In this document: positions 29,017 to 37,665 of the stretch, piece by piece | Layout of the letters: every line of letters begins with the position of its first letter | How positions within the stretch are numbered: position 1 is the stretch's first letter | Source: a virus | Virus record (IMG/VR): IMGVR_UViG_3300021405_000023 | Location: 1 to 44,804 of that record | Strand: one strand, 5' to 3' | DNA length: 44,804 bases | Made by a program: the position numbers and the translations under genes | Notes under the pieces: generated by a model | Told to the model about the DNA's origin: nothing | The model's input: the letters and a program-made list of their open reading frames with translations, nothing else | Database searches by the model: none

Positions 29017-30098
29017 TCGACTTCCCCGCCAGCCCCACTGTCGGCCAACAATTCAGCGCTGCAGGCGTCGTCTGGATTTGGGACGGGGTGAAGTGGTTGC
29101 CGAGCGGTCTTGCGCCCACCGTCGTGCCGGGGGTCAACGATAACCGTATCATTAACGGCGATATGCGGATTGATCAGCGCAACAACGGCGCGGCGGGAAC
29201 AGCGGGTGCTTATACGGCTGATCGATGGTATTATGTAGCCTCTCAAGCCAGTAAATTAACATGGCAGCGTGGAACTGGCGTTGCACCGGGGTTTCCTTAT
29301 CAACTTGGTTTTAATACAAGCTCTGCTTATACGCCATTGGCCGCAGATTACTTTGTCATCACGCAGCCCATCGAAGCCGACATGGTTAGTGACTTCGCCT
29401 TTGGCACGCCACAAGCGCAGCTGGTCACGTTGTCGTTTTGGGTTTACTCTAGCCTTGCAGGTCAGTTTGGTGGCTCGTTGCGCAACGGGGCGGCGAACAA
29501 TCGCGGATGCCCGTTCGCTTATTCGGTCCCGGCGGCAAATACTTGGACGAAGATCACCGTCACTATTCCCGGCGACACGGGCGGAACATGGACGTTGAGC
29601 GGCAATTCTAGCGGCCTCGTTTTGACGTTTGATCTTGGTAGCGGGGCAAATGTTCGTGGGCCTGCCGGGGTGTGGGCGTCTAGCCCGCTTCTTGGTGCAA
29701 ATGGTTCAGTTAATCCGGTGGCGACGAACGGCGCGAGCTTCGTCGTTACCGGCGTCAAGCTGGAGATCGGCTCCGTAGCAACACCCTATAATCGGCAGTC
29801 GCTGGCCAAGAGCCAAGCTGACTGCGAACGGTACTTCCGTTGGATTATCTTTAATATGGAGTGGCAAGCTGGGGCTGCTGGGAACTACATGATGCAATCT
29901 ATTCCGCTTTCTATGCGAGCCGCGCCAACGATGGGGGCATCTGTGGTTGACCCGAATGCTACTCCACTTACTAGGAATTTTATGGGCAGCGGACCTCAAT
30001 ATACATTATCATATGGCGTCGGTGTTTATATACAAGCAGCTGCGGCTGGTGATTGTTTGCTTTCTGGCTATAGAGCGCCACTGAGCGCGGAGCTTTGA
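29013..30098 (+). CDS. Tail fibre protein 2, a duplicated module
   Basis: The protein has 361 residues from ATG 29013, overlapping the fibre-1 stop. A short N-terminus (MIDFPASPTVGQQFSAAGVV, WIWDGVKWLP) is typical of small fibre head pieces. The rest is a second copy of the module in fibre 1: DNRIINGDMRIDQRNNG, the AADYF and DMVSDFAFGT blocks, TVTIPGDTGGTW, and VKLEIGSVATPYNRQSLAKS. The last 80 residues differ. Duplication followed by divergence of the receptor-binding tip would widen or switch host range. Which fibre is mounted on the virion is unknown. Confidence 0.87.
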   Translation: MIDFPASPTVGQQFSAAGVVWIWDGVKWLPSGLAPTVVPGVNDNRIINGDMRIDQRNNGAAGTAGAYTADRWYYVASQASKLTWQRGTGVAPGFPYQLGFNTSSAYTPLAADYFVITQPIEADMVSDFAFGTPQAQLVTLSFWVYSSLAGQFGGSLRNGAANNRGCPFAYSVPAANTWTKITVTIPGDTGGTWTLSGNSSGLVLTFDLGSGANVRGPAGVWASSPLLGANGSVNPVATNGASFVVTGVKLEIGSVATPYNRQSLAKSQADCERYFRWIIFNMEWQAGAAGNYMMQSIPLSMRAAPTMGASVVDPNATPLTRNFMGSGPQYTLSYGVGVYIQAAAAGDCLLSGYRAPLSAEL

Positions 30099-30100
30099 TC

Positions 30101-30319
30101 ATGACTTACACTCAAGTTTGGGACCCAATTCGCAACCAGCCTCATGATGGTATTATTGTGCGTGATGAAGACGGTGCGTTCATTCCGATGGACCCCGACA
30201 ACATCGATTGCCAAGATTATCTGGCGTGGCTCGACGAGGGCAATAGCCCGAAAGTCGCAACGTCGCCCGATAGCTTGCAGAATAGTGTCAAAGTGGTGAA
30301 GAAGGGCGGTAATGTATAA
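30101..30319 (+). CDS. Small protein following tail fibre genes
   Basis: This gene encodes 72 residues from ATG 30101; a TTG at 30095 overlapping the fibre stop is an alternative. The pattern TYTQVWDPIRNQPHDGIIVR, then GAFIPMDPDNIDCQDYLAWL, then DEGN is one seen after tail fibre genes in many phages, probably a fibre assembly or accessory protein. It ends in TAATG overlapping the endolysin start. Confidence 0.78.
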   Translation: MTYTQVWDPIRNQPHDGIIVRDEDGAFIPMDPDNIDCQDYLAWLDEGNSPKVATSPDSLQNSVKVVKKGGNV

Positions 30320-31011
30320 TGCCATACGATCGCAAGCACTTTTTTGACACCGTGCGTAGAGATCTGTTCAGCGGCACGCTTACTCAGAGCCAAGTGGATG
30401 GTATGAACTATCTGCTGCAAGTTTGGGAGTGGGGGTTTGAGGCCAACAATCCCAACGATGGCACGATGTGGCTTGCCTACGCCTTGGCGACCTTCTATCA
30501 TGAGACGGCTTATACAATGCAGCCGATCGAAGAATATGGTAAAGGTTCGGGTAAGAGCTACGGCAAGCCTGCTGGTCCTTATGGCCAATGTTACTACGGA
30601 CGCGGCCACGTTCAGCTAACTTGGGACACGAACTACAAGAATGGCCAGCAATACTTGAAAGATAGATACGGCATGGTGCCGGACACCCACCCGAAGTCTA
30701 GTATCTACCCTGATGCCAGCAACATGCTGGACCCAGAAGTGTCGGCGTTGATTTCCTACGACGGCATGGTTTATGGGTGGTTCACTGGCGTTGGATTGCC
30801 AAAGTATCTGTCGAAATCGAAGGGCATCGAGGACCCAGTGAACGCGCGCCGGATCGTCAATGGAACTGATAAGGCGCAGACCATCGCGGGCTACTATTGG
30901 AAGTTCAAGAACGCGTTGAAACAAATCCCTGCTTTGCCGCCCGAATCGTTGGAGGCGCAGTTGCCTGGATTGCCTGAGCACCATGTAATGCCGGAGCCGC
31001 CGAATGGCTGA
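30319..31011 (+). CDS. Endolysin, GH19 chitinase-like
   Basis: The protein has 230 residues from ATG 30319. It shows the GH19 lysozyme/chitinase core: ALATFYHETAYTMQPIEEYG with the catalytic Glu after FYH, followed by YYGRGHVQLTWDTNYKNGQQ, the substrate-binding GRGxxQLTW motif, and VNARRIVNGTDKAQTIAGYY. It would cleave cell-wall peptidoglycan at lysis. There is no signal peptide, so it depends on a holin; the holin-like gene follows with an 8-base overlap. Confidence 0.92.
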   Translation: MPYDRKHFFDTVRRDLFSGTLTQSQVDGMNYLLQVWEWGFEANNPNDGTMWLAYALATFYHETAYTMQPIEEYGKGSGKSYGKPAGPYGQCYYGRGHVQLTWDTNYKNGQQYLKDRYGMVPDTHPKSSIYPDASNMLDPEVSALISYDGMVYGWFTGVGLPKYLSKSKGIEDPVNARRIVNGTDKAQTIAGYYWKFKNALKQIPALPPESLEAQLPGLPEHHVMPEPPNG

Positions 31012-31321
31012 CAATGGGCTAATAATCCCGCCTCCGACACCGAAGCTGATGGATTACCCGGCATCAATTGGCATTGTGATCGCTGTTGCGTTGACGGCCG
31101 TTCTTCTGATTGTCTCTGGCAAATTCGACCCAACTGGCGGAACGCTTACAATATCACTTCTAGTTATATTGGCCTTCCTCGGGCTAGTCACTTTCTGCGC
31201 ATTTTTCACTATCCCAACCGACGAAATCACGAGCGGAGCTATTGGCGGCTTAGTGGCTGCATTCGGTGCAGTTGTCGCTTATTGGCTTGGCCAGCACAAG
31301 AAAGGCCCGCCCAATGGCTGA
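31004..31321 (+). CDS. Holin-like membrane protein
   Basis: The protein has 105 residues from ATG 31004. Three hydrophobic segments are visible: SIGIVIAVALTAVLLIV, ISLLVILAFLGLVTFCAFF and a third SGAIGGLVAAFGAVVAYWL, with a charged C-terminus (GQHKKGPPNG). Size, membrane content and position directly after the endolysin indicate the holin that releases or activates it. The family cannot be named from the sequence. Confidence 0.82.
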   Translation: MADNGLIIPPPTPKLMDYPASIGIVIAVALTAVLLIVSGKFDPTGGTLTISLLVILAFLGLVTFCAFFTIPTDEITSGAIGGLVAAFGAVVAYWLGQHKKGPPNG

Positions 31322-32084
31322 TACACTAACGCCGAATTATGGGTGGGTTCAGCCCGCAGTCGGCGGGGATGCGACCACTTGGGGAACCACCCTCAATAAC
31401 GATTTGGCGCTGATCGACGCTCAGGTGTTCGCCAACGAGCAGGCGTCGGTGCTTATCGGCATGATTGTGCAATGGGGCGGCGGCATGACCCCGCCAACCA
31501 ATTGGATTCTGTGCGACGGAAGCTCCTATCCGACCACCGGAACTTATGCCAAGCTGTTCGCCGCCATCGGTTACACTTGGGGCGGTTCGGGTGCGAATTT
31601 CAACGTGCCGAATGTGGAGCAGGTTTTCCCGATCGGTGCGAACGCCAGCACTCCCCCCGGTTCTACCGGAGGAGCTTTTAGCTACGCTATTGGTGTGGCT
31701 CAACTTCCTTCACACTCACACCCGATCAACGATCCTACCCATGTTCACACTGTTTATGACCCGACTCACAACCACAGCCAATCGCCGCACGGTCACACCA
31801 TAAATGATCCTGGTCACGCTCACGGCGGCGTTATGGTTCCGGTCGGCAGCGGCGGTTATTATTCACTCGCGGCTCAGCCTCCAGAAATTGTACAGGGAAC
31901 CTCAGGGGTGTCCGGGACCGGAATCAGCGTCAACCCCATAAACGCTAACATCAATCCCGCTGGGACGGGGGTTGCTCTTTATGGCGCTGCAACTGGAATC
32001 ACCGAGGGCGCGGTTGGCGGCGGTCAGAACCTCACTGTCACTCCGCCTTTCATAGCTATTCCGTTCATCATTCGGTATCAATGA
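31314..32084 (+). CDS. Tail collar fibre protein with HxH repeats
   Basis: The protein has 256 residues from ATG 31314 (8-base overlap with the holin gene). The N-terminus is TLTPNYGWVQPAVGGDATTW. A phage collar domain follows: IGMIVQWGGGMTPPTNWILC, DGSSYPTTGTYAKLFAAIGY and FNVPNVEQVFPIGAN. The C-terminal part is His-rich (SHSHPINDPTHVHTVYDPTH, NHSQSPHGHTINDPGHAHGG), where HxH pairs can bind metal inside a trimeric needle as in T4 gp12. It is probably a third, short receptor-binding fibre. Confidence 0.88.
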   Translation: MADTLTPNYGWVQPAVGGDATTWGTTLNNDLALIDAQVFANEQASVLIGMIVQWGGGMTPPTNWILCDGSSYPTTGTYAKLFAAIGYTWGGSGANFNVPNVEQVFPIGANASTPPGSTGGAFSYAIGVAQLPSHSHPINDPTHVHTVYDPTHNHSQSPHGHTINDPGHAHGGVMVPVGSGGYYSLAAQPPEIVQGTSGVSGTGISVNPINANINPAGTGVALYGAATGITEGAVGGGQNLTVTPPFIAIPFIIRYQ

Positions 32085-33868
32085 GCACGCAGTTTAAACC
32101 AATCCAGATTCCTCCTGGCGTCGTCACTAACCCGACGAAGCAGATGGCCTCCAGTAATTGGTCGGAGGTTAATCTGATGCGTTGGGTGGAAGGTCAATTG
32201 TCGCCGATTGGCGGGCAAGCTCAGTATACCTATTCGTTCGCTTCCCGCTGTCGAGCTATTCACGGTTGGTACGACCTGAACAGTGTTCTCAATATTGCTT
32301 ATCTGTGTGAATCCAATTTGTACGTTGACATTGGTGGAACTCTCACTGACATAACCCCAGGAGGAGGCATCTTACCCCCGCAACCGCCAACCGAGGGCGG
32401 ATATGGCGAAGGCCCTTATAGCGCCGGTACTTATGGAACGCCGCGACCGGAATCCACCATTCAAGCTTTGGAACGCCTTCCTGATGCTTGGAGCTTGGAT
32501 AATTTCGGTGGGATTCTATTGGCAATGACTTCCCCCGATCAGAGACTCTTGCAGTGGGACCCCGCTAACGGTTCGCCGGGGGTGGTGTTCACCAATCCGG
32601 TTTACAACGCATTCGCCGCAGGCGCAACTACCATCAACATGACCGACGCCAATCCAGGAACTGTTGCTCCGGGAATGGATGTATTCAACACCACCAGCGG
32701 TTTGGAAATCGGTACGGTGTCGAGCTATAGCAATGCTGGGCTATTGACTTTGACAGCTGGGGCACTTAACCTTGGCATGCCCAACGATATCCTGCAATTC
32801 GGGAATGTAGCAACTCCAGTGGTTGCTGACACTGGTCGCGGAGTTGTCCCGCAAGGTCGATGCTTCGTTGTCACCAACGAACGCTTCGTAATGATATTCG
32901 GCGCGTATGACAATGTGAACGGAGGCGGGTTCCGGCGCTTCGCTTGGTGTGATCAAGAGAATTTCGGTGCTTGGGATTATACCAATGTGGTGTCCCAATC
33001 GGGATATCTCGATATCGAACCAGCCTCCCCCATTGTGACGGCGCTCGCTACGCCTCTTGGAGTATTGTTCTGGACCGGGGCTATCTCATACATTAGCAAT
33101 TTCCTGGGGATTCCCTACGTCTACAACTACGTTCCTTTAGGGAATAATTGCACGCCATGGTCGCCGAAGAGTGTCATCGCTACCTCGTCGATGGTTCTGT
33201 GGTTCTCCAAACAGGGGATGTTCTCTTATAACGGGTCCTATATTGTTCCGATCCAGTGCCAAGTGCGACCTTGGATCGATGATGACGTCGATTTGCTGAA
33301 CGTGCGATGGCAATCTTGCGCGGTTCACGTCTCGGATTTCAACGAATTCTGGTGGTTCTTTCCCCAGAATGGCCAACCATACAACACCCGCTGCGTCATT
33401 TACAATTATAAAGAGGGTTGGTGGTCGCAAGGACAGATGCCGCGTTCAGCTGGCGTCTCCGCCGCTTATACGGTGAACACCGTTATGGCGGATGGGACGG
33501 TAGCCTTCCAGCATGAGGCTGGGAACGTGTACCCGGCGAATGTTCCGCTGCCTTGGGCGCAGACGTTCGATTTGAATTTAGCGGCGGGTTCCAGACTAAC
33601 CACTCTGAAGCAGATGATTCCGGATATCGGGGGCGACGTTAACAATCTTCTGTATTCGTTGATATATCGGATGAGCCGCAGCGTTGCCAACGGGGCTTTA
33701 GCGCCAGAGGCGCAGACGGCTGCTAAGCCGGTTCGCTCGGATGGTTACATCGATTTCCGGACGACGGCTCGCGATCTTCGCCTTATGATTCAGCTCTCCG
33801 GTCCGGCTGTTAATCCAGTTACGGTAGGCCAGCATTTGGTAGATTCTGTGCCGCGAGGAGATCGTTAA
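32081..33868 (+). CDS. Tail protein (podovirus gp10-like tail accessory/hub)
   Basis: The protein has 595 residues from ATG 32081 (ATGA overlap with the collar gene). It is a beta-rich protein with Trp/Gly-containing blade-like repeats, for example CRAIHGWYDLNSVLNIAYL, PDAWSLDNFGGILLAMTSPD and SAHVSDFNEFWWFF-like segments. The motif IIPNxP-type metal sites are not seen. Proteins of this kind and position in P22- and SU10-like phages are tail accessory or plug proteins (gp10/gp26 functions). The assignment is from length, order and composition. Confidence 0.75.
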   Translation: MSTQFKPIQIPPGVVTNPTKQMASSNWSEVNLMRWVEGQLSPIGGQAQYTYSFASRCRAIHGWYDLNSVLNIAYLCESNLYVDIGGTLTDITPGGGILPPQPPTEGGYGEGPYSAGTYGTPRPESTIQALERLPDAWSLDNFGGILLAMTSPDQRLLQWDPANGSPGVVFTNPVYNAFAAGATTINMTDANPGTVAPGMDVFNTTSGLEIGTVSSYSNAGLLTLTAGALNLGMPNDILQFGNVATPVVADTGRGVVPQGRCFVVTNERFVMIFGAYDNVNGGGFRRFAWCDQENFGAWDYTNVVSQSGYLDIEPASPIVTALATPLGVLFWTGAISYISNFLGIPYVYNYVPLGNNCTPWSPKSVIATSSMVLWFSKQGMFSYNGSYIVPIQCQVRPWIDDDVDLLNVRWQSCAVHVSDFNEFWWFFPQNGQPYNTRCVIYNYKEGWWSQGQMPRSAGVSAAYTVNTVMADGTVAFQHEAGNVYPANVPLPWAQTFDLNLAAGSRLTTLKQMIPDIGGDVNNLLYSLIYRMSRSVANGALAPEAQTAAKPVRSDGYIDFRTTARDLRLMIQLSGPAVNPVTVGQHLVDSVPRGDR

Positions 33869-34161
33869 TGGCTGTTTCCCAAGGGTCCCCCACGGCGCAA
33901 GTTGCGACGACTCCTCCGCCGCCTCTTCCAAACGACCCTAAGATGAGCAACGCGCTGAGTAACTACTTGATGCAGTTCTCGCTCTGGTGCCGGAAGAATT
34001 TTAGTAACCAAATCCGCAACGATGTGGCTATTCCGGGGATTTTGTTGCAATCCACCAATGCTCCGTCGGGGGTTACCCCCAATGTCTACATGCTCCAAGT
34101 AGACCAAGATGGGAATATTACCGCCGTCCAAGTACCTCTAGGAAATCCGAATTCGCCATGA
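33868..34161 (+). CDS. Small tail-region protein
   Basis: The protein has 97 residues from ATG 33868 (TAATG overlap). A disordered Pro-rich N-terminus (TAQVATTPPPPLPNDPKMSN) leads to a helix with SNALSNYLMQFSLWCRKNFS and a C-terminal beta part (NVYMLQVDQDGNITAVQVPL). It is conserved in position in related phages by my recollection, without a known function. It overlaps the next gene by four bases (ATGA). Confidence 0.75.
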   Translation: MAVSQGSPTAQVATTPPPPLPNDPKMSNALSNYLMQFSLWCRKNFSNQIRNDVAIPGILLQSTNAPSGVTPNVYMLQVDQDGNITAVQVPLGNPNSP

Positions 34162-34517
34162 ACGGCGCAATCTACCACCGCAAGCTGGAGCGGGTTCTGG
34201 ACCGAATGGGGGGATTATATACAGTTCAAGACATCTTGTCGGCGATTGCTGTGGGAAAGATGCAGTCATTCGTCGAGAAGAATAGTTGGGCAATAACTCA
34301 GATCGCGGAATATCCCAAGGCCAGAGTATTGGAAATTGTCGCAGTGGTCGGTGATTTAGATGATCTAAGAGAATTGCACGACAAGATCTTGGAGTATGCT
34401 AGGGACATGAATGTTGGAGTCATTAATTCTTATGGGAGGAAGGGATGGCTTCCAGATGCGAAGAGACGCGGCTGGACGGTGAAATCCCGCTCATTCGTAT
34501 ATCAGAGGAACATGTAA
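34158..34517 (+). CDS. Acetyltransferase-like internal protein (T7 gp13-like)
   Basis: The protein has 119 residues from ATG 34158. The pattern ILSAIAVGKMQSFVEKNSWA, EYPKARVLEIVAVVGDLDDL and a C-terminal SYGRKGWLPDAKRRGWTVKS, with a terminal FVYQRNM, matches small GNAT-like proteins such as T7 gp13, which occur in virion modules of podophages. Catalytic activity is doubtful because the family is often degenerate. It is likely required for internal-virion-protein assembly. Confidence 0.72.
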   Translation: MNGAIYHRKLERVLDRMGGLYTVQDILSAIAVGKMQSFVEKNSWAITQIAEYPKARVLEIVAVVGDLDDLRELHDKILEYARDMNVGVINSYGRKGWLPDAKRRGWTVKSRSFVYQRNM

Positions 34518-35711
34518 ATGGGCGGTAGCGGAACTACCCAGACCACCAATCAGGTCTCGCAGACCCAGCTTCCTCCATGGGTCAATCAGGCGGCGCAACA
34601 GAACTATGCGTTCGCTCAGGATGTCGCGAACCGCCCCCTCCAGCAATATCAAGGGCAACAGGTCGCCAGTGTCGCGCCGCAGCAGACGCAATCCGAACAG
34701 CTTGCGGCGAATATGCCGGGGGCGAATGCCACCCAATTCGGCGAGGCGAACGCTGGATACCTCAGCGCGATGGGACAAGGCGCTCCTCAGGTAACGGCCG
34801 GGGCATTGGCGAACACCAATCTGTCGCCTTATATGAACCCGTTCACCCAAAGCGTCATTAATACGACGCTGCCGTTGATGCAACAACAGAATGCGCTGAC
34901 GCAGAATCAGCAACAGAATGCTGCCAATTCGGCCAACGCTTACGGCGGTTCCCGGCAGGGTGTTCAGCAGGGTGTCGCTCAAGCGCAGGGCGCTCTCAAC
35001 ATCGGTAACATGGCTTCACAACTTAACCAAGCCAACTTCACTCAGGCGCAAGCCGGGGCGACGGGCGATCTCAACCGTCAACTTACGGCTGCTCAGGGCA
35101 ACCAATCGGCGACCCTTGCTGGTCAACAGAATCAGATCGCTGGCGCGAGCGGGCTGGCCAACATGGCCAACTTAGAGAACACCGGGGCGCTCCAGCAATA
35201 CATGGCGTTGTCTGGAGCGGGCCAGACAGAGCAAACTCAGCAGCAAAACCAGATCACTGCTGATATGAATCAGTTCAATCAGGCGTGGAATTACCCAACC
35301 ACCCAGATGAATACTCTCCTGGCTTCGTTGGGAATGACACCTTATGGTCAGACGCAAACTACCTCTGGCACTCAGAACGTCCAGACTTCTACAGACCCAA
35401 TGCAGGCCCTCCTCGGCGTCGGGACCATCATGGGTAGCTTGTTTAGCTCCGATCGCGAGGAAAAGACGGATATTAAGAAGCTCGGCAAGCAGGGCGGCGT
35501 CCCAATGTACGCCTATCGCTACAAGGGTGATCCGAAGACGTATCCGAAAGTTGTCGGGCCGATGGCTCAAGATATCCAAAAAATGGACCCGACGAAGGTT
35601 GTCAGCATCGCAGGAAGCAAGGCGATTGCGCCGGGGGCGGGGGCCTTGGCGTCTATGTTACATAAGCCTAAAAAGCGTGGCATTCCAGGAGCGCTGAGCC
35701 TTGGCAGATAA
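34518..35711 (+). CDS. Gln/Ala-rich virion protein with S74-like C-terminal chaperone domain
   Basis: The protein has 397 residues from ATG 34518. The first 300 residues are Gln, Asn, Ala and Thr-rich with little order (QQQNALTQNQQQNAANSANA, NFTQAQAGATGDLNRQLTAA). Near residue 310 SSDREEKTDIKKLG, followed by YAYRYKGDPKTYPKVVGPMA, has the Ser/Lys dyad spacing (S-x4-K) and the fold of the S74 intramolecular chaperone that trims trimeric tail fibres. About 60 residues follow this motif, so the domain is small or shortened. It probably assists trimerisation of an internal or tail protein. Confidence 0.75.
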   Translation: MGGSGTTQTTNQVSQTQLPPWVNQAAQQNYAFAQDVANRPLQQYQGQQVASVAPQQTQSEQLAANMPGANATQFGEANAGYLSAMGQGAPQVTAGALANTNLSPYMNPFTQSVINTTLPLMQQQNALTQNQQQNAANSANAYGGSRQGVQQGVAQAQGALNIGNMASQLNQANFTQAQAGATGDLNRQLTAAQGNQSATLAGQQNQIAGASGLANMANLENTGALQQYMALSGAGQTEQTQQQNQITADMNQFNQAWNYPTTQMNTLLASLGMTPYGQTQTTSGTQNVQTSTDPMQALLGVGTIMGSLFSSDREEKTDIKKLGKQGGVPMYAYRYKGDPKTYPKVVGPMAQDIQKMDPTKVVSIAGSKAIAPGAGALASMLHKPKKRGIPGALSLGR

Positions 35712-36561
35712 CGCAACCGACAACAGGCAGTTCTTTTACAATAAGCTGACTGGCGAATTGGGTCTACCGCCCCAAGCTGCCCTGGGAGTTCTGTATTCGT
35801 TGGGAGGGGAAAGCCATTATAATTTAGATACCGGGGCTGTTGGCGCAGGCGGTGATTTCGGCGTCGCTCAATGGGTCGGCTCTCGCAAGGCTGGCCTAAA
35901 TCAGATGGCGAGCACGTTGGGGACGAGCAATACCGATCCCAACACTCAGTGGCAGTTTATGAAATCCGAACTAGTGGGGCCATATTCTCATGTCCTGCAA
36001 GGGCTGCAAGGAGCGAAGACAGCTGCTGATGCGACTAATATCTGGACGACGCAATACGAGGCTCCCCTCGTCAACAATTGGCAGCAACGTTACGCCGGAG
36101 GTTCCCAAGTCGGTTCCGTCAACTCCGACGGCGAATTTGTTCCGGGGAAAGCGGGCACCGCGCCCAATCCGACCCCTCCCGGAACAACGCTGAACTCCAG
36201 CCCCGTCGCTTCCTCTAGTACAACTCCCGCGAGTACAACTCCTCCGCCGTCCGCCGCGAGCCAGTTCGCTCAGGGAAATCTTGGAGGCGGGCTGCAAACG
36301 ATGTTTAAGCAGGGCGACCTGAAAACACTTGGGGATGCGATTAAACCTCAACAACAGCAGATCACGCCGATGCAAGCACCGAATTTGGGGGTTCACCAGC
36401 CTAATCCTCAGGCGGCGTCATTGTTGGCTTCCTTGGCGCAGCAACAGGCTGCTCCCGTCGCCGGACAACACCCCGGCGCTCCTATCGGCGCTTTGGGCCA
36501 GCAAGGGATGGGGATGATGGCCGGATTGTATCCTTACGGAATGATGGGAATGATGTCATGA
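35701..36561 (+). CDS. Virion-associated lysozyme (phage tail lysozyme domain)
   Basis: The protein has 286 residues from TTG 35701, which overlaps the previous stop behind AGGAG. The N-terminal 140 residues match a tail-lysozyme domain: FYNKLTGELGLPPQAALGVL, YSLGGESHYNLDTGA with a Glu at the usual catalytic place, GDFGVAQWVGSRKAGLNQMA and IWTTQYEAPLVNNWQQRYAG. The C-terminal half is Pro/Gln-rich and contains GTTLNS and NLGVHQPNPQAA. The enzyme would open peptidoglycan locally during DNA ejection. Confidence 0.82.
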   Translation: MADNATDNRQFFYNKLTGELGLPPQAALGVLYSLGGESHYNLDTGAVGAGGDFGVAQWVGSRKAGLNQMASTLGTSNTDPNTQWQFMKSELVGPYSHVLQGLQGAKTAADATNIWTTQYEAPLVNNWQQRYAGGSQVGSVNSDGEFVPGKAGTAPNPTPPGTTLNSSPVASSSTTPASTTPPPSAASQFAQGNLGGGLQTMFKQGDLKTLGDAIKPQQQQITPMQAPNLGVHQPNPQAASLLASLAQQQAAPVAGQHPGAPIGALGQQGMGMMAGLYPYGMMGMMS

Positions 36562-36974
36562 ACCCGCAGTTGTTGGCACAAATTCAAGCAATGATGGGCG
36601 GGATGGGTCAACAGGGCCAACAACAGGCTCCGACCACTCCATTCACTCAGCCTCCGGGAACTACTCTGAATTCGATGGGGGCTCCGCCTCCTGCGGCAAG
36701 CCCGATGCCGGGGCAACAACCGGCTCAAGGTGGAATCCAGAATCCGTTGACGGGCGGCAATATGAACATGGGCGGCGTTGGGAAGGGGATCGGTCAAATC
36801 GCGGGCGCGTTGGCCCCTCATCCCGCACAAATGTCGGCCATGCCAACGCCGAATGTGCAGTCTCACCAAGCGAACCCCCAGATGATGCAGGCGCTTATGC
36901 AGCAACAGCAACGACCGGGATCGCCGGGAGGAGGCGGCCCATTCGGCGACACGCAAGGATACAGCTATGGTTGA
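36558..36974 (+). CDS. Small Gln/Pro-rich virion-module protein A
   Basis: The protein has 138 residues from ATG 36558 (ATGA overlap). It is low-complexity (MNPQLLAQIQAMMGGMGQQG, QQQAPTTPFTQPPG) with the motif GTTLNSM near residue 35 and TPNVQSHQANPQMMQALMQQ near the end. The same two motifs occur in the preceding lysozyme protein, and GTTLNSM recurs in the following one. No domain is recognised. It may be an internal protein or a linker component of the ejection apparatus. Confidence 0.7.
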   Translation: MNPQLLAQIQAMMGGMGQQGQQQAPTTPFTQPPGTTLNSMGAPPPAASPMPGQQPAQGGIQNPLTGGNMNMGGVGKGIGQIAGALAPHPAQMSAMPTPNVQSHQANPQMMQALMQQQQRPGSPGGGGPFGDTQGYSYG

Positions 36975-37662
36975 TGGATCGAACGCCTCAACATTCCCGC
37001 AATATGGCTTAGCTCAGGCGGGGCTTTATCCCGACCCTAGCCAATGGACGAATCCGTATTCGTCGTTCAATGCGAGCGGCCAAATGCCGGGATGGCCGAC
37101 GCAGTATTCTGGAACGCCGGTTCAAGCTGCGACCGGCAACCCAATTGCTGGTTATCAGCCTCCTGCGCTTCAATCGATGGGAACTACCCTGAATTCGATG
37201 CCGCAATCGCGGCCAAATATCCCTCAATTCTTGCCGACCGGTGGCGGACAAGCAACTGGAGGGGCGGCGGGCGGCGAAAATGCTGGAATGGGCGGCGCAA
37301 CTGGTGGAACCAATTTTAATCCGGGCTATCAGATTAACCCGGCTTATGCGGCGGCGCAGCAATCGCCACAACCATCGCCGATGGGTTCCGCTACTCAGCC
37401 AAGCGGATATCAAAACGCGCTGAATGCGTTGGCGAATCCGGGGACCCCCGCAATGACAGGGGCTGGCTACAACCCGATGACACAGACGGGGTTGGCGAAC
37501 CAACAGGTAGGACAGAGTGTTCTTAACAACTTCCTACAGAGTGGCCAGATGAGTGGGATGAACCAGCCCGCTGCTCCAGGTATCGGTGGGGGTTCCTCCG
37601 GTGTAACGATGGCTGGCAACCCGTCGTTCATGTCTGCGTTGCAAGGGTTGAAGACGGGGTAA
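36967..37662 (+). CDS. Small Gln/Pro-rich virion-module protein B
   Basis: The protein has 231 residues from ATG 36967 (8-base overlap). It is rich in Gly, Pro, Asn, Gln and Ala (MPGWPTQYSGTPVQAATGNP, GGQATGGAAGGENAGMGGAT). MGTTLNSMPQSRPN lies near residue 75. The C-terminus has a small helical part (LANQQVGQSVLNNFLQSGQM) ending SFMSALQGLKTG. It belongs to the same low-complexity set as its neighbours. No function can be named. Confidence 0.7.
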   Translation: MVDGSNASTFPQYGLAQAGLYPDPSQWTNPYSSFNASGQMPGWPTQYSGTPVQAATGNPIAGYQPPALQSMGTTLNSMPQSRPNIPQFLPTGGGQATGGAAGGENAGMGGATGGTNFNPGYQINPAYAAAQQSPQPSPMGSATQPSGYQNALNALANPGTPAMTGAGYNPMTQTGLANQQVGQSVLNNFLQSGQMSGMNQPAAPGIGGGSSGVTMAGNPSFMSALQGLKTG

Positions 37663-37665
37663 TCA

